This document shows, piece by piece, positions 7,881 to 15,896 of a stretch of 17,870 bases of DNA; positions within the stretch are counted from its first letter, which is position 1; the number at the start of each line of letters is the position of its first letter. The notes beneath the pieces are model-generated. The model had not been told where the DNA came from, made no database searches, and worked only from the letters and a program-made list of their open reading frames with translations. Made by a program: the position numbers and the translations under genes. Origin of the DNA: Gammaproteobacteria bacterium (lineage in GTDB: Bacteria; Pseudomonadota; Gammaproteobacteria; Eutrophobiales; Eutrophobiaceae); assembly GCA_018676275.1 (NCBI GenBank), contig JABHFC010000451.1:1-17870 (forward strand). Direction: 5' to 3'.

Positions 7881-8412
7881 CTTTTAATACTTCCAGTCGA
7901 CTATCTTCAAAATAGGCACGCATACCAATACCATTAATGGTTGTCCGTCTTGCCTTGATAGTTGCGGGTTGATCGGTTTCAGCATAATCCAGTTCCAATA
8001 ATACATTAGCCTTACTTGTGTTGACCTGTAAGATTCTTTCGCCCGCCTCGTCGTTTTCCCATAATTGTACATTACCTTTTAGCAGGATTACTTCGCTGTC
8101 GGCTGTAACCCAACCTTTATCAGCGCTGACATACAGGGGTAATCGAGAAGTTCGATATAATTCTATTTCAGGTTGCAGCAACTCGCTGGTGTCGTTATCA
8201 GGAAAATGCGCCATATGCACGGCATAAAGACTGCTTTTTGGCGTGCCGTCTCGTCTCATGGTCAAAGTCGTGAAATCTTCCATATAATAATCTGGTTCAT
8301 GAAAGCTTTCAGTTTCAGTGGCGGAGCGTTGTTGACTGACAACCTTTAATAACCAGGCACTGCCAAGGGCGGTTACCATCAGGAAAATAACAATTATCAG
8401 ACGTTGGGACAT
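7843..8412 (-). CDS. lptC: LPS export system protein LptC
   Basis: LptC is a bitopic inner-membrane protein that receives LPS from LptB2FG and passes it to LptA. The 189-residue protein has a single N-terminal membrane helix at about residues 4-25 with no cleavage site, followed by a periplasmic beta-jellyroll domain. The stretch around SADKGWVTADSEVILLKGNVQLW is typical of the LptC family. Length matches E. coli (191). It lies between kdsC and lptA in the conserved order and overlaps lptA by 38 bases, longer than usual but consistent with coupling. Confidence 0.92.
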   Translation of the reverse strand: MSQRLIIVIFLMVTALGSAWLLKVVSQQRSATETESFHEPDYYMEDFTTLTMRRDGTPKSSLYAVHMAHFPDNDTSELLQPEIELYRTSRLPLYVSADKGWVTADSEVILLKGNVQLWENDEAGERILQVNTSKANVLLELDYAETDQPATIKARRTTINGIGMRAYFEDSRLEVLKDVHTYIEQEQTL

Positions 8413-8459
8413 GTATGTATGCTTAAAAATTCAGTTATTTTTAATGAAAGAGAATAAAA

Positions 8460-8990
8460 CTAGCCAGGCAGATATCGTTGATAAGCTGTTTCCAGTAAAC
8501 CCTGAGCCTTCAGAATCATTTCACATACTTCTCTTACCGCGCCTTGGCCGCCAGCCTTTTCGGTAACCCAATCTGCTCTTTGAAGCACCAGCGGCTGTGC
8601 ATTGGCAACGGCGATCGCCAGACCGGCCTGATTCATAGCGGGCAAATCAATAAGATCATCGCCAACATAAGCGGTTTCTTCTCTATTTACTCCAGTTTTT
8701 TGCATCAATTCAGTAATTGCCGTTTGCTTATCACTTTGACCCTGATAAACGTAATCAATTCCCAGTGTTGCCATACGTTCTGCCACGATAGGTGATGATC
8801 TGGCCGAGATCACCGCAATTTCCAGGCCCGCTTCGCGCAACATTACCAGGCCAAGGCCGTCATGAACGTGAAAGACTTTATATTCGTCTCCTTTATCACC
8901 AAGGATCAGGCTACCATTGGTAAGCACCCCATCAACGTCAAAGACAACTAATCGAACTGTTTTGGCCTTGTTAATTACTGTTTCAGTCAT
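8460..8990 (-). CDS. kdsC: 3-deoxy-D-manno-octulosonate 8-phosphate phosphatase
   Basis: KdsC removes phosphate from KDO-8-phosphate to give KDO for the LPS inner core. It is a small HAD-superfamily phosphatase of 176 residues without a cap domain. Motif I is FDVDGVLTNG with the nucleophile Asp18 and Asp20, and the metal-binding motif near the C-terminus is YVGDDLIDLPAM. I use the ATG at 8990, which overlaps the last base of the kdsD stop (TGATG). A TTG three bases earlier is less likely. The tail is short and family-typical. Confidence 0.95.
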   Translation of the reverse strand: MTETVINKAKTVRLVVFDVDGVLTNGSLILGDKGDEYKVFHVHDGLGLVMLREAGLEIAVISARSSPIVAERMATLGIDYVYQGQSDKQTAITELMQKTGVNREETAYVGDDLIDLPAMNQAGLAIAVANAQPLVLQRADWVTEKAGGQGAVREVCEMILKAQGLLETAYQRYLPG

Positions 8991-9979
8991 CAAACTACCC
9001 TGGCGTGTAGCAGGTCGTGCATATTCAGAGCTCCGATAAGAACATAGGCGGAATCAACAACTAATAATGCATTGATTTTATGTGTTTCCATCATGCTCAG
9101 TGCTTCGACTGCGAGCACGTTCGCTTCAATGGTTTTGCAACCGGAGGTCATGACTTCGGATATTTTGGTCTTATGAACATCCATACCTGCATCCAGTGCC
9201 CGGCGTACATCGCCATCAGTAAAAATACCCAGCACATGATTGTTGGCGTCAATTATTGCCGTTGCGCCCAATCCCTTACGGGTCATTTCTACCAGTGTAT
9301 TGCTTAGCAGAGTATCTTCGTAGACGCAGGGGATTTCATCCCCACTATGCATGATGTTCTTAACGCGTAATAACAGGCGTCTGCCGAGTGTGCCACCGGG
9401 ATGGGATAAGGCAAAATCGTCGATGTTGAATCCGCGTGCTTCGAGCAAGGTAATCGCCAGTGCATCTCCCATGATTAATGCAGCGGTGGTACTGCTAGTG
9501 GGAGCCAGGTCCAGTGGACAGGCCTCTTCGCTGACACTAACATCGATATTGATATTTGCAGCTCTGGCCAAACTAGAGTCAGAGTTTCCGGTCAGTGAGA
9601 TTAATGGGACCTGCAAATGTTCTATCACTGGCAACAAAGCGGTAATTTCATCCGTTTCACCGGAGTTTGATAAAGCAATGACAACATCCTGAGCTGTTAT
9701 CATACCCAGATCGCCATGGCTTGCTTCGCTTGGATGGACAAAAAATGCCGGGGTGCCTGTACTTGCCAGCGTTGCGGCAATTTTGTTGCCGATATGCCCG
9801 GACTTGCCCATTCCGATTACAACAGTCCGACCTTTGCAATCAAGGATATAACGACAGGCAGAGGCGAAATCATCGTTAATTCTGTCCTGTAAGTCACCGA
9901 TAGCCTGAAGCTCGGTTTCAATTACGCTTTTACCAAGCCGTATCAGGGCATCGCTGTCAGTTTTGTACGCGTTATTCAT
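8990..9979 (-). CDS. kdsD: D-arabinose 5-phosphate isomerase
   Basis: KdsD interconverts ribulose-5-phosphate and arabinose-5-phosphate, the first committed step to KDO. The 329-residue protein has an N-terminal SIS sugar-isomerase domain (about residues 30-190), with GMGKSGHIGNKIAATLASTG, PSEASHGDLG and the SNSGETDE phosphate-binding loop. Two C-terminal CBS domains follow (about 210-329). The organisation matches E. coli KdsD (328 residues). It is adjacent to kdsC, as in the enterobacterial yrb locus. The pathway's substrate could be linked to rpiA further right, which also uses ribulose-5-phosphate. Confidence 0.96.
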   Translation of the reverse strand: MNNAYKTDSDALIRLGKSVIETELQAIGDLQDRINDDFASACRYILDCKGRTVVIGMGKSGHIGNKIAATLASTGTPAFFVHPSEASHGDLGMITAQDVVIALSNSGETDEITALLPVIEHLQVPLISLTGNSDSSLARAANINIDVSVSEEACPLDLAPTSSTTAALIMGDALAITLLEARGFNIDDFALSHPGGTLGRRLLLRVKNIMHSGDEIPCVYEDTLLSNTLVEMTRKGLGATAIIDANNHVLGIFTDGDVRRALDAGMDVHKTKISEVMTSGCKTIEANVLAVEALSMMETHKINALLVVDSAYVLIGALNMHDLLHARVV

Positions 9980-10012
9980 ATAATCAGTTTTTATCTAGCT
10001 GGCATGGCTTAT

Positions 10013-10984
10013 TCAAGCGGAGATTGTAGAAAATAGCCAGTATTGATAGGCAATAAAACATAAAAACAAAAAGCCACCTTCGATCCGATCAAATTTTCCA
10101 CGACCATAGACAAAAACCATCCAGCCCATCAGTAATGTCAAAGTAATCATTATCGGGATGTCCCGATAAATAACATCTGTGCTTACCTCGGTAGGATGAA
10201 TCAGAATAGGTATACCCAACACCATTAGCATGTTGAACATGTTTGAACCAATCACATTACCAACGGCAATGTCGGCTTCATTCTTGATAACGCTCGTAAT
10301 GGAGGCTGCAAGTTCAGGCAGGCTGGTGCCGATAGCGACAATTGTCAGGCCAATTACCAGGTCACTGACACCAAACTCCTGAGCTATTGCGATTGCACCT
10401 CTCACCAGTAATTCCGCACCGCCCAACAATAAGAGCAGACCGAAAATCAGCAAAAATGTAGATTTGGCAACAGAATCAGTTTTATCCTGTGCCAGTTCCT
10501 GTTCGAATTCGCCTGCAAGAGGGTCCGCCTTTGAAGAACTTCGTGCCAGTCTGATAATCCACCACATGGATAGCACCAGGCAGGAGATAAGGATGAGACC
10601 ATCCATTCGACTCAGGTAACTATCGAGCAATAAGCAGGTGGCAACGAGGATCGATGCAAACATTAGCAGAAATTCACGTCGCAGTGTCGGAGAAAGAACT
10701 ACCAGCGGACAAGCCAGTGCGGTAGCACCCAGCACCAGACCGATATTGGCAATATTGGAGCCAACAGCATTGCCAATGGCGAGAGTGGTTTTTCCATCCA
10801 GCGCAGCAACAGTTCCCACCAGCACTTCCGGAGCGGAAGTGGCAACGCCGACTACGGTGAGGCCGATAATTAAAGGAGAAATATCCAGTAAGCGCGCGAT
10901 ATTAGCGGCACCAACCACAAAGCGATCAGCGCCGACCACCAGTAGAGTTAGTCCTGCAAGGACGAAAAGACAATTAATCAACAT
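10013..10984 (-). CDS. yrbG: Calcium/sodium (or proton) antiporter, CaCA family YrbG-like
   Basis: A 323-residue inner-membrane cation exchanger with about ten hydrophobic segments. The two inverted alpha-repeats that form the ion site are clear. The first is at about residues 41-80 (GLTVVGVATSAPE...GNAVGSN), and the second at about 212-251 (GLTIVAIGTSLPE...GNVIGSN). A hydrophilic acidic loop near 150-172 separates the halves. The gene heads the run of envelope genes, 33 bases before kdsD, the same place as yrbG in E. coli. Ion specificity cannot be read from sequence alone, and the E. coli protein's physiological role is not well established. Confidence 0.92.
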   Translation of the reverse strand: MLINCLFVLAGLTLLVVGADRFVVGAANIARLLDISPLIIGLTVVGVATSAPEVLVGTVAALDGKTTLAIGNAVGSNIANIGLVLGATALACPLVVLSPTLRREFLLMFASILVATCLLLDSYLSRMDGLILISCLVLSMWWIIRLARSSSKADPLAGEFEQELAQDKTDSVAKSTFLLIFGLLLLLGGAELLVRGAIAIAQEFGVSDLVIGLTIVAIGTSLPELAASITSVIKNEADIAVGNVIGSNMFNMLMVLGIPILIHPTEVSTDVIYRDIPIMITLTLLMGWMVFVYGRGKFDRIEGGFLFLCFIAYQYWLFSTISA

Positions 10985-11142
10985 TAGTTAGTTTACATTT
11001 TTTCATGATAATGCCAGATTAGTGATAGACATGAAATTCGTTGTCGCAAACTAGACTAGAAGAAACTATATAAGTCCTTACTGATAATCCCTCATGATCG
11101 TCATCATTTACCCCTTAATAGCCCGGCCGGACAGCTACACGC
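10985..11142. promoter_or_regulatory. Divergent intergenic region between yrbG and amgK
   Basis: These 158 bases should hold promoters in both directions: one for the long minus-strand envelope and PTS run, one for amgK-murU. I see a TATATA at 11067-11072 and a TTGTCG at 11041-11046 on the plus strand, but their spacing (20 bases) is too long for a good sigma-70 promoter. No strong -35/-10 pair is visible on the minus strand. No clear operator palindrome stands out. The call is by position. Confidence 0.35.
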
Positions 11143-12126
11143 ATGACTGATCGCTTACAAATGTTACGCGATTGGCTGCAACTGGATCTGAATCTGACGA
11201 TAGATGATCTGGCTCCTGCATCGGAAGATGCGAGTTTCCGTAAGTATTTTCGAATAATCTCAGGCCAGCTTACTTATATTGTTATGGATGCGCCGCCGGA
11301 AAAAGAGAGCTGTGATGCCTTTCTTGATGTAAGTGAGCGGCTTCGACACTGTGGTACCAATGCACCTGAGGTATATGCAAAGGATCTTGAGAAAGGCTTT
11401 TTGTTGCTAAGTGACCTCGGAACAGAACTTTATCTGGATAAGCTTAATGAGGATAACGCTGACCAGCTGTATGGGGACGCTATAACTGCATTGCTGAAAA
11501 TGCAGTTTCGCGCTTCGGTAGAAAAATTACCAGTCTACTCAGAGAAACTGTTAATGCAGGAGATGACATTATTTCGGGACTGGCTGCTGGATAAACACCT
11601 GGGCAGTCCACTCACAGGAAAGTCACTAAAGCAGATGGAAGATCTGTTTATTTTGTTAATCAAATCAGCGAAGTCACAACCACAGATTTTTGTCCATCGT
11701 GATTATCATTCTCGTAATTTGATCCTGAACAGGAATAACCCCGGTATTATTGATTATCAGGATGCAGTGCTGGGACCACTTAGTTACGATCTGGTTTCGT
11801 TGCTGAAAGATTGTTATATAAAGTGGCCTCAGTCCCGGGTACAGTTTTGGATCGGGGATTACTACCAGCAGCTTGTTAGCAATTATGATGTTCAGTTAAG
11901 TGCCGAAAATTTCAAACGCTGTTTTGATTTGATGGGCGTACAACGGCACCTTAAAGCGAGTGGAATATTTGCGCGTCTGAATCATCGTGATCACAAGCCT
12001 GCTTACCTGCAAGATATTCCCAGAACATTATCCTATATAGTCGATTTAGAGGGTGTATATCCCGAGCTTGAACATCTCATCGATCTTCTAAAGAACAGTG
12101 TACTGCCAGCCATGCAAGACTTATGA
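11143..12126 (+). CDS. amgK: Anomeric MurNAc/GlcNAc kinase AmgK
   Basis: A 327-residue aminoglycoside-phosphotransferase-fold kinase. In Pseudomonas, AmgK phosphorylates MurNAc (and GlcNAc) at the anomeric carbon, giving MurNAc alpha-1-phosphate for MurU. The catalytic loop is HRDYHSRNL at 185-193 (Asp187), and the metal-binding motif is IDYQDA with Asp204. The N-terminus carries the family-like DASFRKYFR near 29-37. It overlaps murU by four bases (ATGA), which strongly supports the AmgK assignment over a generic APH-fold kinase. The ribosome binding site before the ATG at 11143 is weak. Confidence 0.9.
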   Translation: MTDRLQMLRDWLQLDLNLTIDDLAPASEDASFRKYFRIISGQLTYIVMDAPPEKESCDAFLDVSERLRHCGTNAPEVYAKDLEKGFLLLSDLGTELYLDKLNEDNADQLYGDAITALLKMQFRASVEKLPVYSEKLLMQEMTLFRDWLLDKHLGSPLTGKSLKQMEDLFILLIKSAKSQPQIFVHRDYHSRNLILNRNNPGIIDYQDAVLGPLSYDLVSLLKDCYIKWPQSRVQFWIGDYYQQLVSNYDVQLSAENFKRCFDLMGVQRHLKASGIFARLNHRDHKPAYLQDIPRTLSYIVDLEGVYPELEHLIDLLKNSVLPAMQDL

Positions 12127-12791
12127 AAGCAATAATACTTTCTGCGGGTAGGGGCGAACGCATGCGGCCACTAACAGAGCATTCGCCCAAGCCTCTTTTA
12201 CTGGTTAATAAAAAACCCTTATTGCAATACCACATTGAAGCATTGTCGACGGCGGGGATAAAAGAGCTCGTCGTTAATCATGCCCTGATGGGAGAGATGA
12301 TTGAAGATTACTTCGGTGACGGGGACAACTTTAATGTAAATATCAAATACTCTGCAGAAGGCAATGCGCCGCTGGAAACCGGTGGCGGTATAAAACATGC
12401 CCTGCCTCTACTCGGCGAGGAGCCCTTCATCGTGGTTAATGGGGATATCTGGACGGACTATGATTTTTCATCTTTACCAGAGCAGCCGCAGGGACAGGCG
12501 CATCTTGTTCTTGTGAGCAACCCAGCGCACCATCTCGATGGAGATTTTTGCCTGGAGGGAGATTGCGTGAGGGAAAAAGGAGAAGATAAATATACTTACA
12601 GTGGTATCGGGGTCTATCGACCTTCTCTCTTTGCCGATACTGAAATGACATCTTTTCCCCTCGCCCCACTACTCCGAGGTGCCATGCGAGCAGAGCTGGT
12701 CAGCGGTGAACTTTATCGTGGTGAATGGCTTGATATAGGTACACCTGAAAGATTAGCTTTGGCTAATAATAAGGCAAAAAAGACTAAGTGA
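12123..12791 (+). CDS. murU: N-acetylmuramate alpha-1-phosphate uridylyltransferase MurU
   Basis: A 222-residue nucleotidyltransferase that makes UDP-MurNAc from MurNAc-1-phosphate and UTP. This bypasses de novo synthesis and the fosfomycin target MurA, as shown for Pseudomonas. The N-terminal motif LSAGRGERMRPLT with the following SPKPLL is the sugar-nucleotide transferase signature. ETGGGIKHAL and VNGDIWTDYDF carry the sugar and metal contacts. The length is that of MurU, shorter than glucose-1-phosphate thymidylyltransferases. It overlaps amgK by four bases and ends ahead of a 220-base gap. Confidence 0.92.
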   Translation: MKAIILSAGRGERMRPLTEHSPKPLLLVNKKPLLQYHIEALSTAGIKELVVNHALMGEMIEDYFGDGDNFNVNIKYSAEGNAPLETGGGIKHALPLLGEEPFIVVNGDIWTDYDFSSLPEQPQGQAHLVLVSNPAHHLDGDFCLEGDCVREKGEDKYTYSGIGVYRPSLFADTEMTSFPLAPLLRGAMRAELVSGELYRGEWLDIGTPERLALANNKAKKTK

Positions 12792-13012
12792 ATGCTTACT
12801 AATATTTTGAAATTTCCCATCCTGCGAAAAACCTGTTGAGCAGATGAAGTCGCCCTGGTAGAGGGAAAATTAAGCCTTCTGTAAACCCATTGATTATCCC
12901 TGGATAAACCTCTACATCTAGTAGTTCCTGAACAAAGCGGTACAACATCTAGATAAGCCTGTGGAATTCCTGTATAGTTCGCGCGAATTCAGGCAGAGGA
13001 CACTGTCCGGTA
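12792..13012 (+). promoter_or_regulatory. Intergenic region with promoter-like site and symmetric elements upstream of the lytic transglycosylase gene
   Basis: This is the longest gap in the window. It holds a perfect 6+6 palindrome with 2-base spacer (12894-12907), an 8-base direct repeat ACATCTAG at 12914-12921 and 12945-12952 (31 bases apart), and an inverted repeat with arms 12957-12969 and 12985-12994. The inverted repeat encloses a TATAGT -10-like hexamer (12973-12978) followed by a GC-rich TTCGCGCG stretch. No good -35 is visible. An AGAGGA at 12995-13000 lies 12 bases before the ATG, a longer spacing than usual. No terminator with a T-tract follows murU. Confidence 0.4.
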
Positions 13013-15238
13013 ATGACTTATTGGATATACACTCTACTTTTTGGGCTGACATCAGCTCAATCCACGCGTTTAAGTGGCAGATTATTTACCGGGGCCTTCC
13101 TGGGTGTTGCTGCTTTTTCCGTTTTTTTCGTATCACTCCTATGGCAACAAGACTTCTCTGAAGCTGCCCCAGGCACACAGCAAAACAAAAAACCAGGCCC
13201 TACCCTGCAATCCGATAGTCCTCATTTACTTGCCACAGCAACTGGTGATCTGGCCGAAATAAAAAACCGTGGTCGACTGCGGGTTTTATTACAGGAACAA
13301 AAGTCCACCTCCGCTCTGGCAAATTCCAGTGAACGAAATCTGATTAATGAGTACGCTTTGGAACAAAACCTGGATGTTGACTGGATTGAACTTAAACAAT
13401 CGGAATTAATTTCATACCTGCGACAAGGCAAAGGTGACGTAGTTTTGACTGCCGTCGTTTCGACAACAGAAAATGAACAAGATCAGGTTCAACTCACCTT
13501 GCCCTGGGGAGTTTCACAACAACAGGTTATATCCCGGACTGACACTGGTCGTATTCTTAATATAGATGATCTCAAAACACGACAGATAGCTATCAAACGT
13601 TCCTCTCCTGTCTGGAGTGACCTACATCGTCTGCTCAAATCAAACCCTTCTATGGACATGATCGTAATTCCCGAAGGAGCAGATGCTAAAAGTGTTTTGG
13701 AGAAAGTCGCTTCTGCGCAATACGATGTTACGGTAATGGATAACCTGATTGCAGAACCCTATATTCCCCGATTTCTAAATCTGGAAGTGGCTTTTAATAT
13801 TAGCGAGGTTGCAACAATTTCATGGGCAGTCAGATCAACATCCATGGAATTACATAGCTCACTCAACGGTTTCCTTAACAAGCAGTATTTGCAAGCTGAT
13901 ATTGTCCGCAGCTATCAGGATGACTTGCCTGACTTACAAAAGAAGAAGCTGCTTCGTCTTGTAACCCTTCAGAGCCCGGTAAATTACTATCTACATAAAG
14001 GAAAGCTAAAAGGTTTTGAACATGATTTGTTAAAGCGTTTTGCAGAATCACATCAGATGCGCCTGGATGTTGTGATCGCCGATAATCATGAAGAATTAAG
14101 GGAATTATTATTAACAGGCAAAGGTGATGTTGTTGCTGCTTCTCTACCTCGTCAGAGTTTCAGGCTTAATAAACAGCTGGCTTTCTCTCAGACTTATAAT
14201 CACGCAGCGCCAGTTGTGGTTGGGCGGACAAAAGATACTCCCATTCTCGATATAAAAGGACTGAAGGGCCGCCGGGTAATAATTCCGGCAGCGAGCCCTT
14301 ACGAAAAAATATTACGCAATTTGAAAACAGAGGGTGAGCAACTGGATATAGTTGTAGCGGAACCCGGGGAAAGCACCGAAAATATTTTGATTAGAGTCGC
14401 GCAGGGCGTTTATGACCTTACCGTAGTTGGTGGACTCGAGCTTAAAGCCCAGTTGGCCAGACAGATTAATTTACGCGCACATTTTACTTTGACTGAACCC
14501 TTACCTCACGTGTGGGCGGTGAGAAAAGCTGATACACAATTGTTGACCGCCTTAAATGAATTTATCGCAAAGGAATTTCGCAAAGGCTTCTATAACGTGC
14601 TTTATTCAAAATATATAGAAAAACCCGTTTCTTTGCTGGGAGACACACAGTTAGTAGCGAGTAATGAGAAGCTTTCTCCCTATGACGAAATAGTCCATAA
14701 GTATGCGGAACATTATGATTTCGACTGGCGTTTGATTGTTGCGCAGATGTATCAGGAGAGTCAGTTTGATCCTAATGCTATTTCCTACGCTGGCGCAGAA
14801 GGTCTTATGCAGCTTATTCCGGAAACGGCGGAATTGCTCGGGGTTTCTGATGTGAACGATCCTGCTACAAGTATCCAGGCCGGTATTCGATATATGGATT
14901 ATTTGCGTGGTAGATTTGACAAGGATCTTTTGCTGGAAGACCGGCTCTGGTTTTCTCTGGCAGCATATAACGCCGGTTATGGTCGCGTTCAGCGGGCGCG
15001 CGTGCTGGCCGAAAAGATGAGCCTGGATAAGAATAAGTGGTTCGACAATGTCGAAAAAGCCATGTTAATTTTGGCCAGACCCTATCGGAAAAACGGTGAA
15101 ACATTGCGCGATTGCAGATGCGGGCAGACTGTAGTTTATGTAAGAGATATTAAAACTTTATATAACAACTACGTACGATTAACACGTGGTCTCAAAACAG
15201 TTTCAAACACACCTGAACAACTAAGCACCGATATATAA
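13013..15238 (+). CDS. Membrane-anchored lytic transglycosylase with two tandem solute-binding domains (MltF-like)
   Basis: A 741-residue protein predicted to cleave peptidoglycan glycan strands in the periplasm. A hydrophobic segment at about residues 24-44 is a signal anchor or signal peptide. A low-complexity linker leads to two type-3 solute-binding domains (about 80-305 and 312-540) and then an SLT domain (about 560-720). The catalytic glutamate is E582 in MYQES, with GAEGLMQLIPETA (594-606) and LAAYNAGYGRV (649-659) completing the active site. E. coli MltF has only one binding domain and 518 residues. The two binding domains are a visible duplication (GKGDVV at 139-144 and 369-374). A C701/C703 pair is near the end. 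It follows amgK-murU, fitting a turnover and recycling context. Confidence 0.87.
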   Translation: MTYWIYTLLFGLTSAQSTRLSGRLFTGAFLGVAAFSVFFVSLLWQQDFSEAAPGTQQNKKPGPTLQSDSPHLLATATGDLAEIKNRGRLRVLLQEQKSTSALANSSERNLINEYALEQNLDVDWIELKQSELISYLRQGKGDVVLTAVVSTTENEQDQVQLTLPWGVSQQQVISRTDTGRILNIDDLKTRQIAIKRSSPVWSDLHRLLKSNPSMDMIVIPEGADAKSVLEKVASAQYDVTVMDNLIAEPYIPRFLNLEVAFNISEVATISWAVRSTSMELHSSLNGFLNKQYLQADIVRSYQDDLPDLQKKKLLRLVTLQSPVNYYLHKGKLKGFEHDLLKRFAESHQMRLDVVIADNHEELRELLLTGKGDVVAASLPRQSFRLNKQLAFSQTYNHAAPVVVGRTKDTPILDIKGLKGRRVIIPAASPYEKILRNLKTEGEQLDIVVAEPGESTENILIRVAQGVYDLTVVGGLELKAQLARQINLRAHFTLTEPLPHVWAVRKADTQLLTALNEFIAKEFRKGFYNVLYSKYIEKPVSLLGDTQLVASNEKLSPYDEIVHKYAEHYDFDWRLIVAQMYQESQFDPNAISYAGAEGLMQLIPETAELLGVSDVNDPATSIQAGIRYMDYLRGRFDKDLLLEDRLWFSLAAYNAGYGRVQRARVLAEKMSLDKNKWFDNVEKAMLILARPYRKNGETLRDCRCGQTVVYVRDIKTLYNNYVRLTRGLKTVSNTPEQLSTDI

Positions 15239-15286
15239 ATACAAGGGTGGTTAATCAGGCTACTTTCACTGGTTCTTACTGCTAAG
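15239..15286. other. Convergent gap with no visible terminator
   Basis: Forty-eight bases separate the convergent 3' ends of the lytic transglycosylase gene and dtd. I see no hairpin with a T-tract on either strand, so transcription may overlap here or end by a factor-dependent mechanism. Confidence 0.4.
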
Positions 15287-15724
15287 CTATACGCTCAAAG
15301 TAAAGGTAACAGGTCCATCGTTGCACAGGCTGATTTGCATATCAGCACCGAACAGTCCATTGGCAACCTTGTTGTGAGTAGCAAGCGCACCTTCAAGCAG
15401 ATAATCAAAAAGGCGCTGACCCTCTTCTGGCGTAGCAGCGCTGCTAAAACCAGGTCGCATTCCTTTACGGGTATCAGCAGCCAGAGTGAATTGCGGTACC
15501 AGTAACAGACCACCATTAACGTCGATAACACTGAGGTTCATTTTGTTCTGGTGATCAGAAAATACGCGGTAGCCAAGTAAACGTTTCAACAAGCGGTCAG
15601 CCTTACTTTCATCATCCATTCGTTCGACACCAATGAACACTAATAAACCAGTGTCTATCTCGGCGACAGTGTTTTGTTGAACTTCTACGCGGGCATATCG
15701 GACCCGTTGCAACAGTCCGATCAT
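15287..15724 (-). CDS. dtd: D-aminoacyl-tRNA deacylase
   Basis: DTD hydrolyses D-amino acids (and glycine) from mischarged tRNAs. At 145 residues it matches E. coli Dtd in length and aligns along its whole extent by eye. The cross-subunit Gly-cisPro motif GPVT is at 137-140 in NDGPVTF. The other active-site motif, usually SQFTL, reads PQFTL at 77-81, so Ser77 is replaced by proline; the rest (LAADTRKGMRPGF) is standard. The gene starts 19 bases after a small membrane-protein ORF and converges with the lytic transglycosylase gene. Confidence 0.93.
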   Translation of the reverse strand: MIGLLQRVRYARVEVQQNTVAEIDTGLLVFIGVERMDDESKADRLLKRLLGYRVFSDHQNKMNLSVIDVNGGLLLVPQFTLAADTRKGMRPGFSSAATPEEGQRLFDYLLEGALATHNKVANGLFGADMQISLCNDGPVTFTLSV

Positions 15725-15743
15725 AAGTTGGTTAGCCGATTGG

Positions 15744-15896
15744 CTAAATAATCTTCAGGTAATCCAGAATGTTGACAGTTAGCAAGGCGATAGCGGCAGC
15801 CATAACAGCCCACTCCATGTTTCTTCGCGCCAGAAAACCAGTGAAATGCAGAATAAGTATAACTATGGCGAGAGTGTAGACGATGTAAAAAATCAT
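15744..15896 (-). CDS. Small two-helix membrane protein of unknown function
   Basis: A 50-residue ORF that I do not recognise by name. Almost the whole sequence is hydrophobic in two blocks: residues 1-22 and about 29-46. A basic ARRN turn lies at residues 23-26. This suggests a helical hairpin in the inner membrane with the charged loop on the cytoplasmic side. The C-terminus ends DYLKII. A GGGGA ribosome binding site at 15903-15907 is spaced six bases from the ATG at 15896, the best site in this stretch. It lies 19 bases upstream of dtd, probably in the same transcript. A longer overlapping frame (15721-15909) has a poor start and no recognisable character. Confidence 0.68.
   Translation of the reverse strand: MIFYIVYTLAIVILILHFTGFLARRNMEWAVMAAAIALLTVNILDYLKII

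Noticed and set aside
12792..12836. 14-codon ORF directly after murU
   Set aside because: Very short, no ribosome binding site of note, and no sign of a leader-peptide attenuator.
12813..12868. TTTCCC/GGGAAA inverted repeat after murU as a terminator
   Set aside because: Arms are six bases with a 44-base loop and there is no T-tract.
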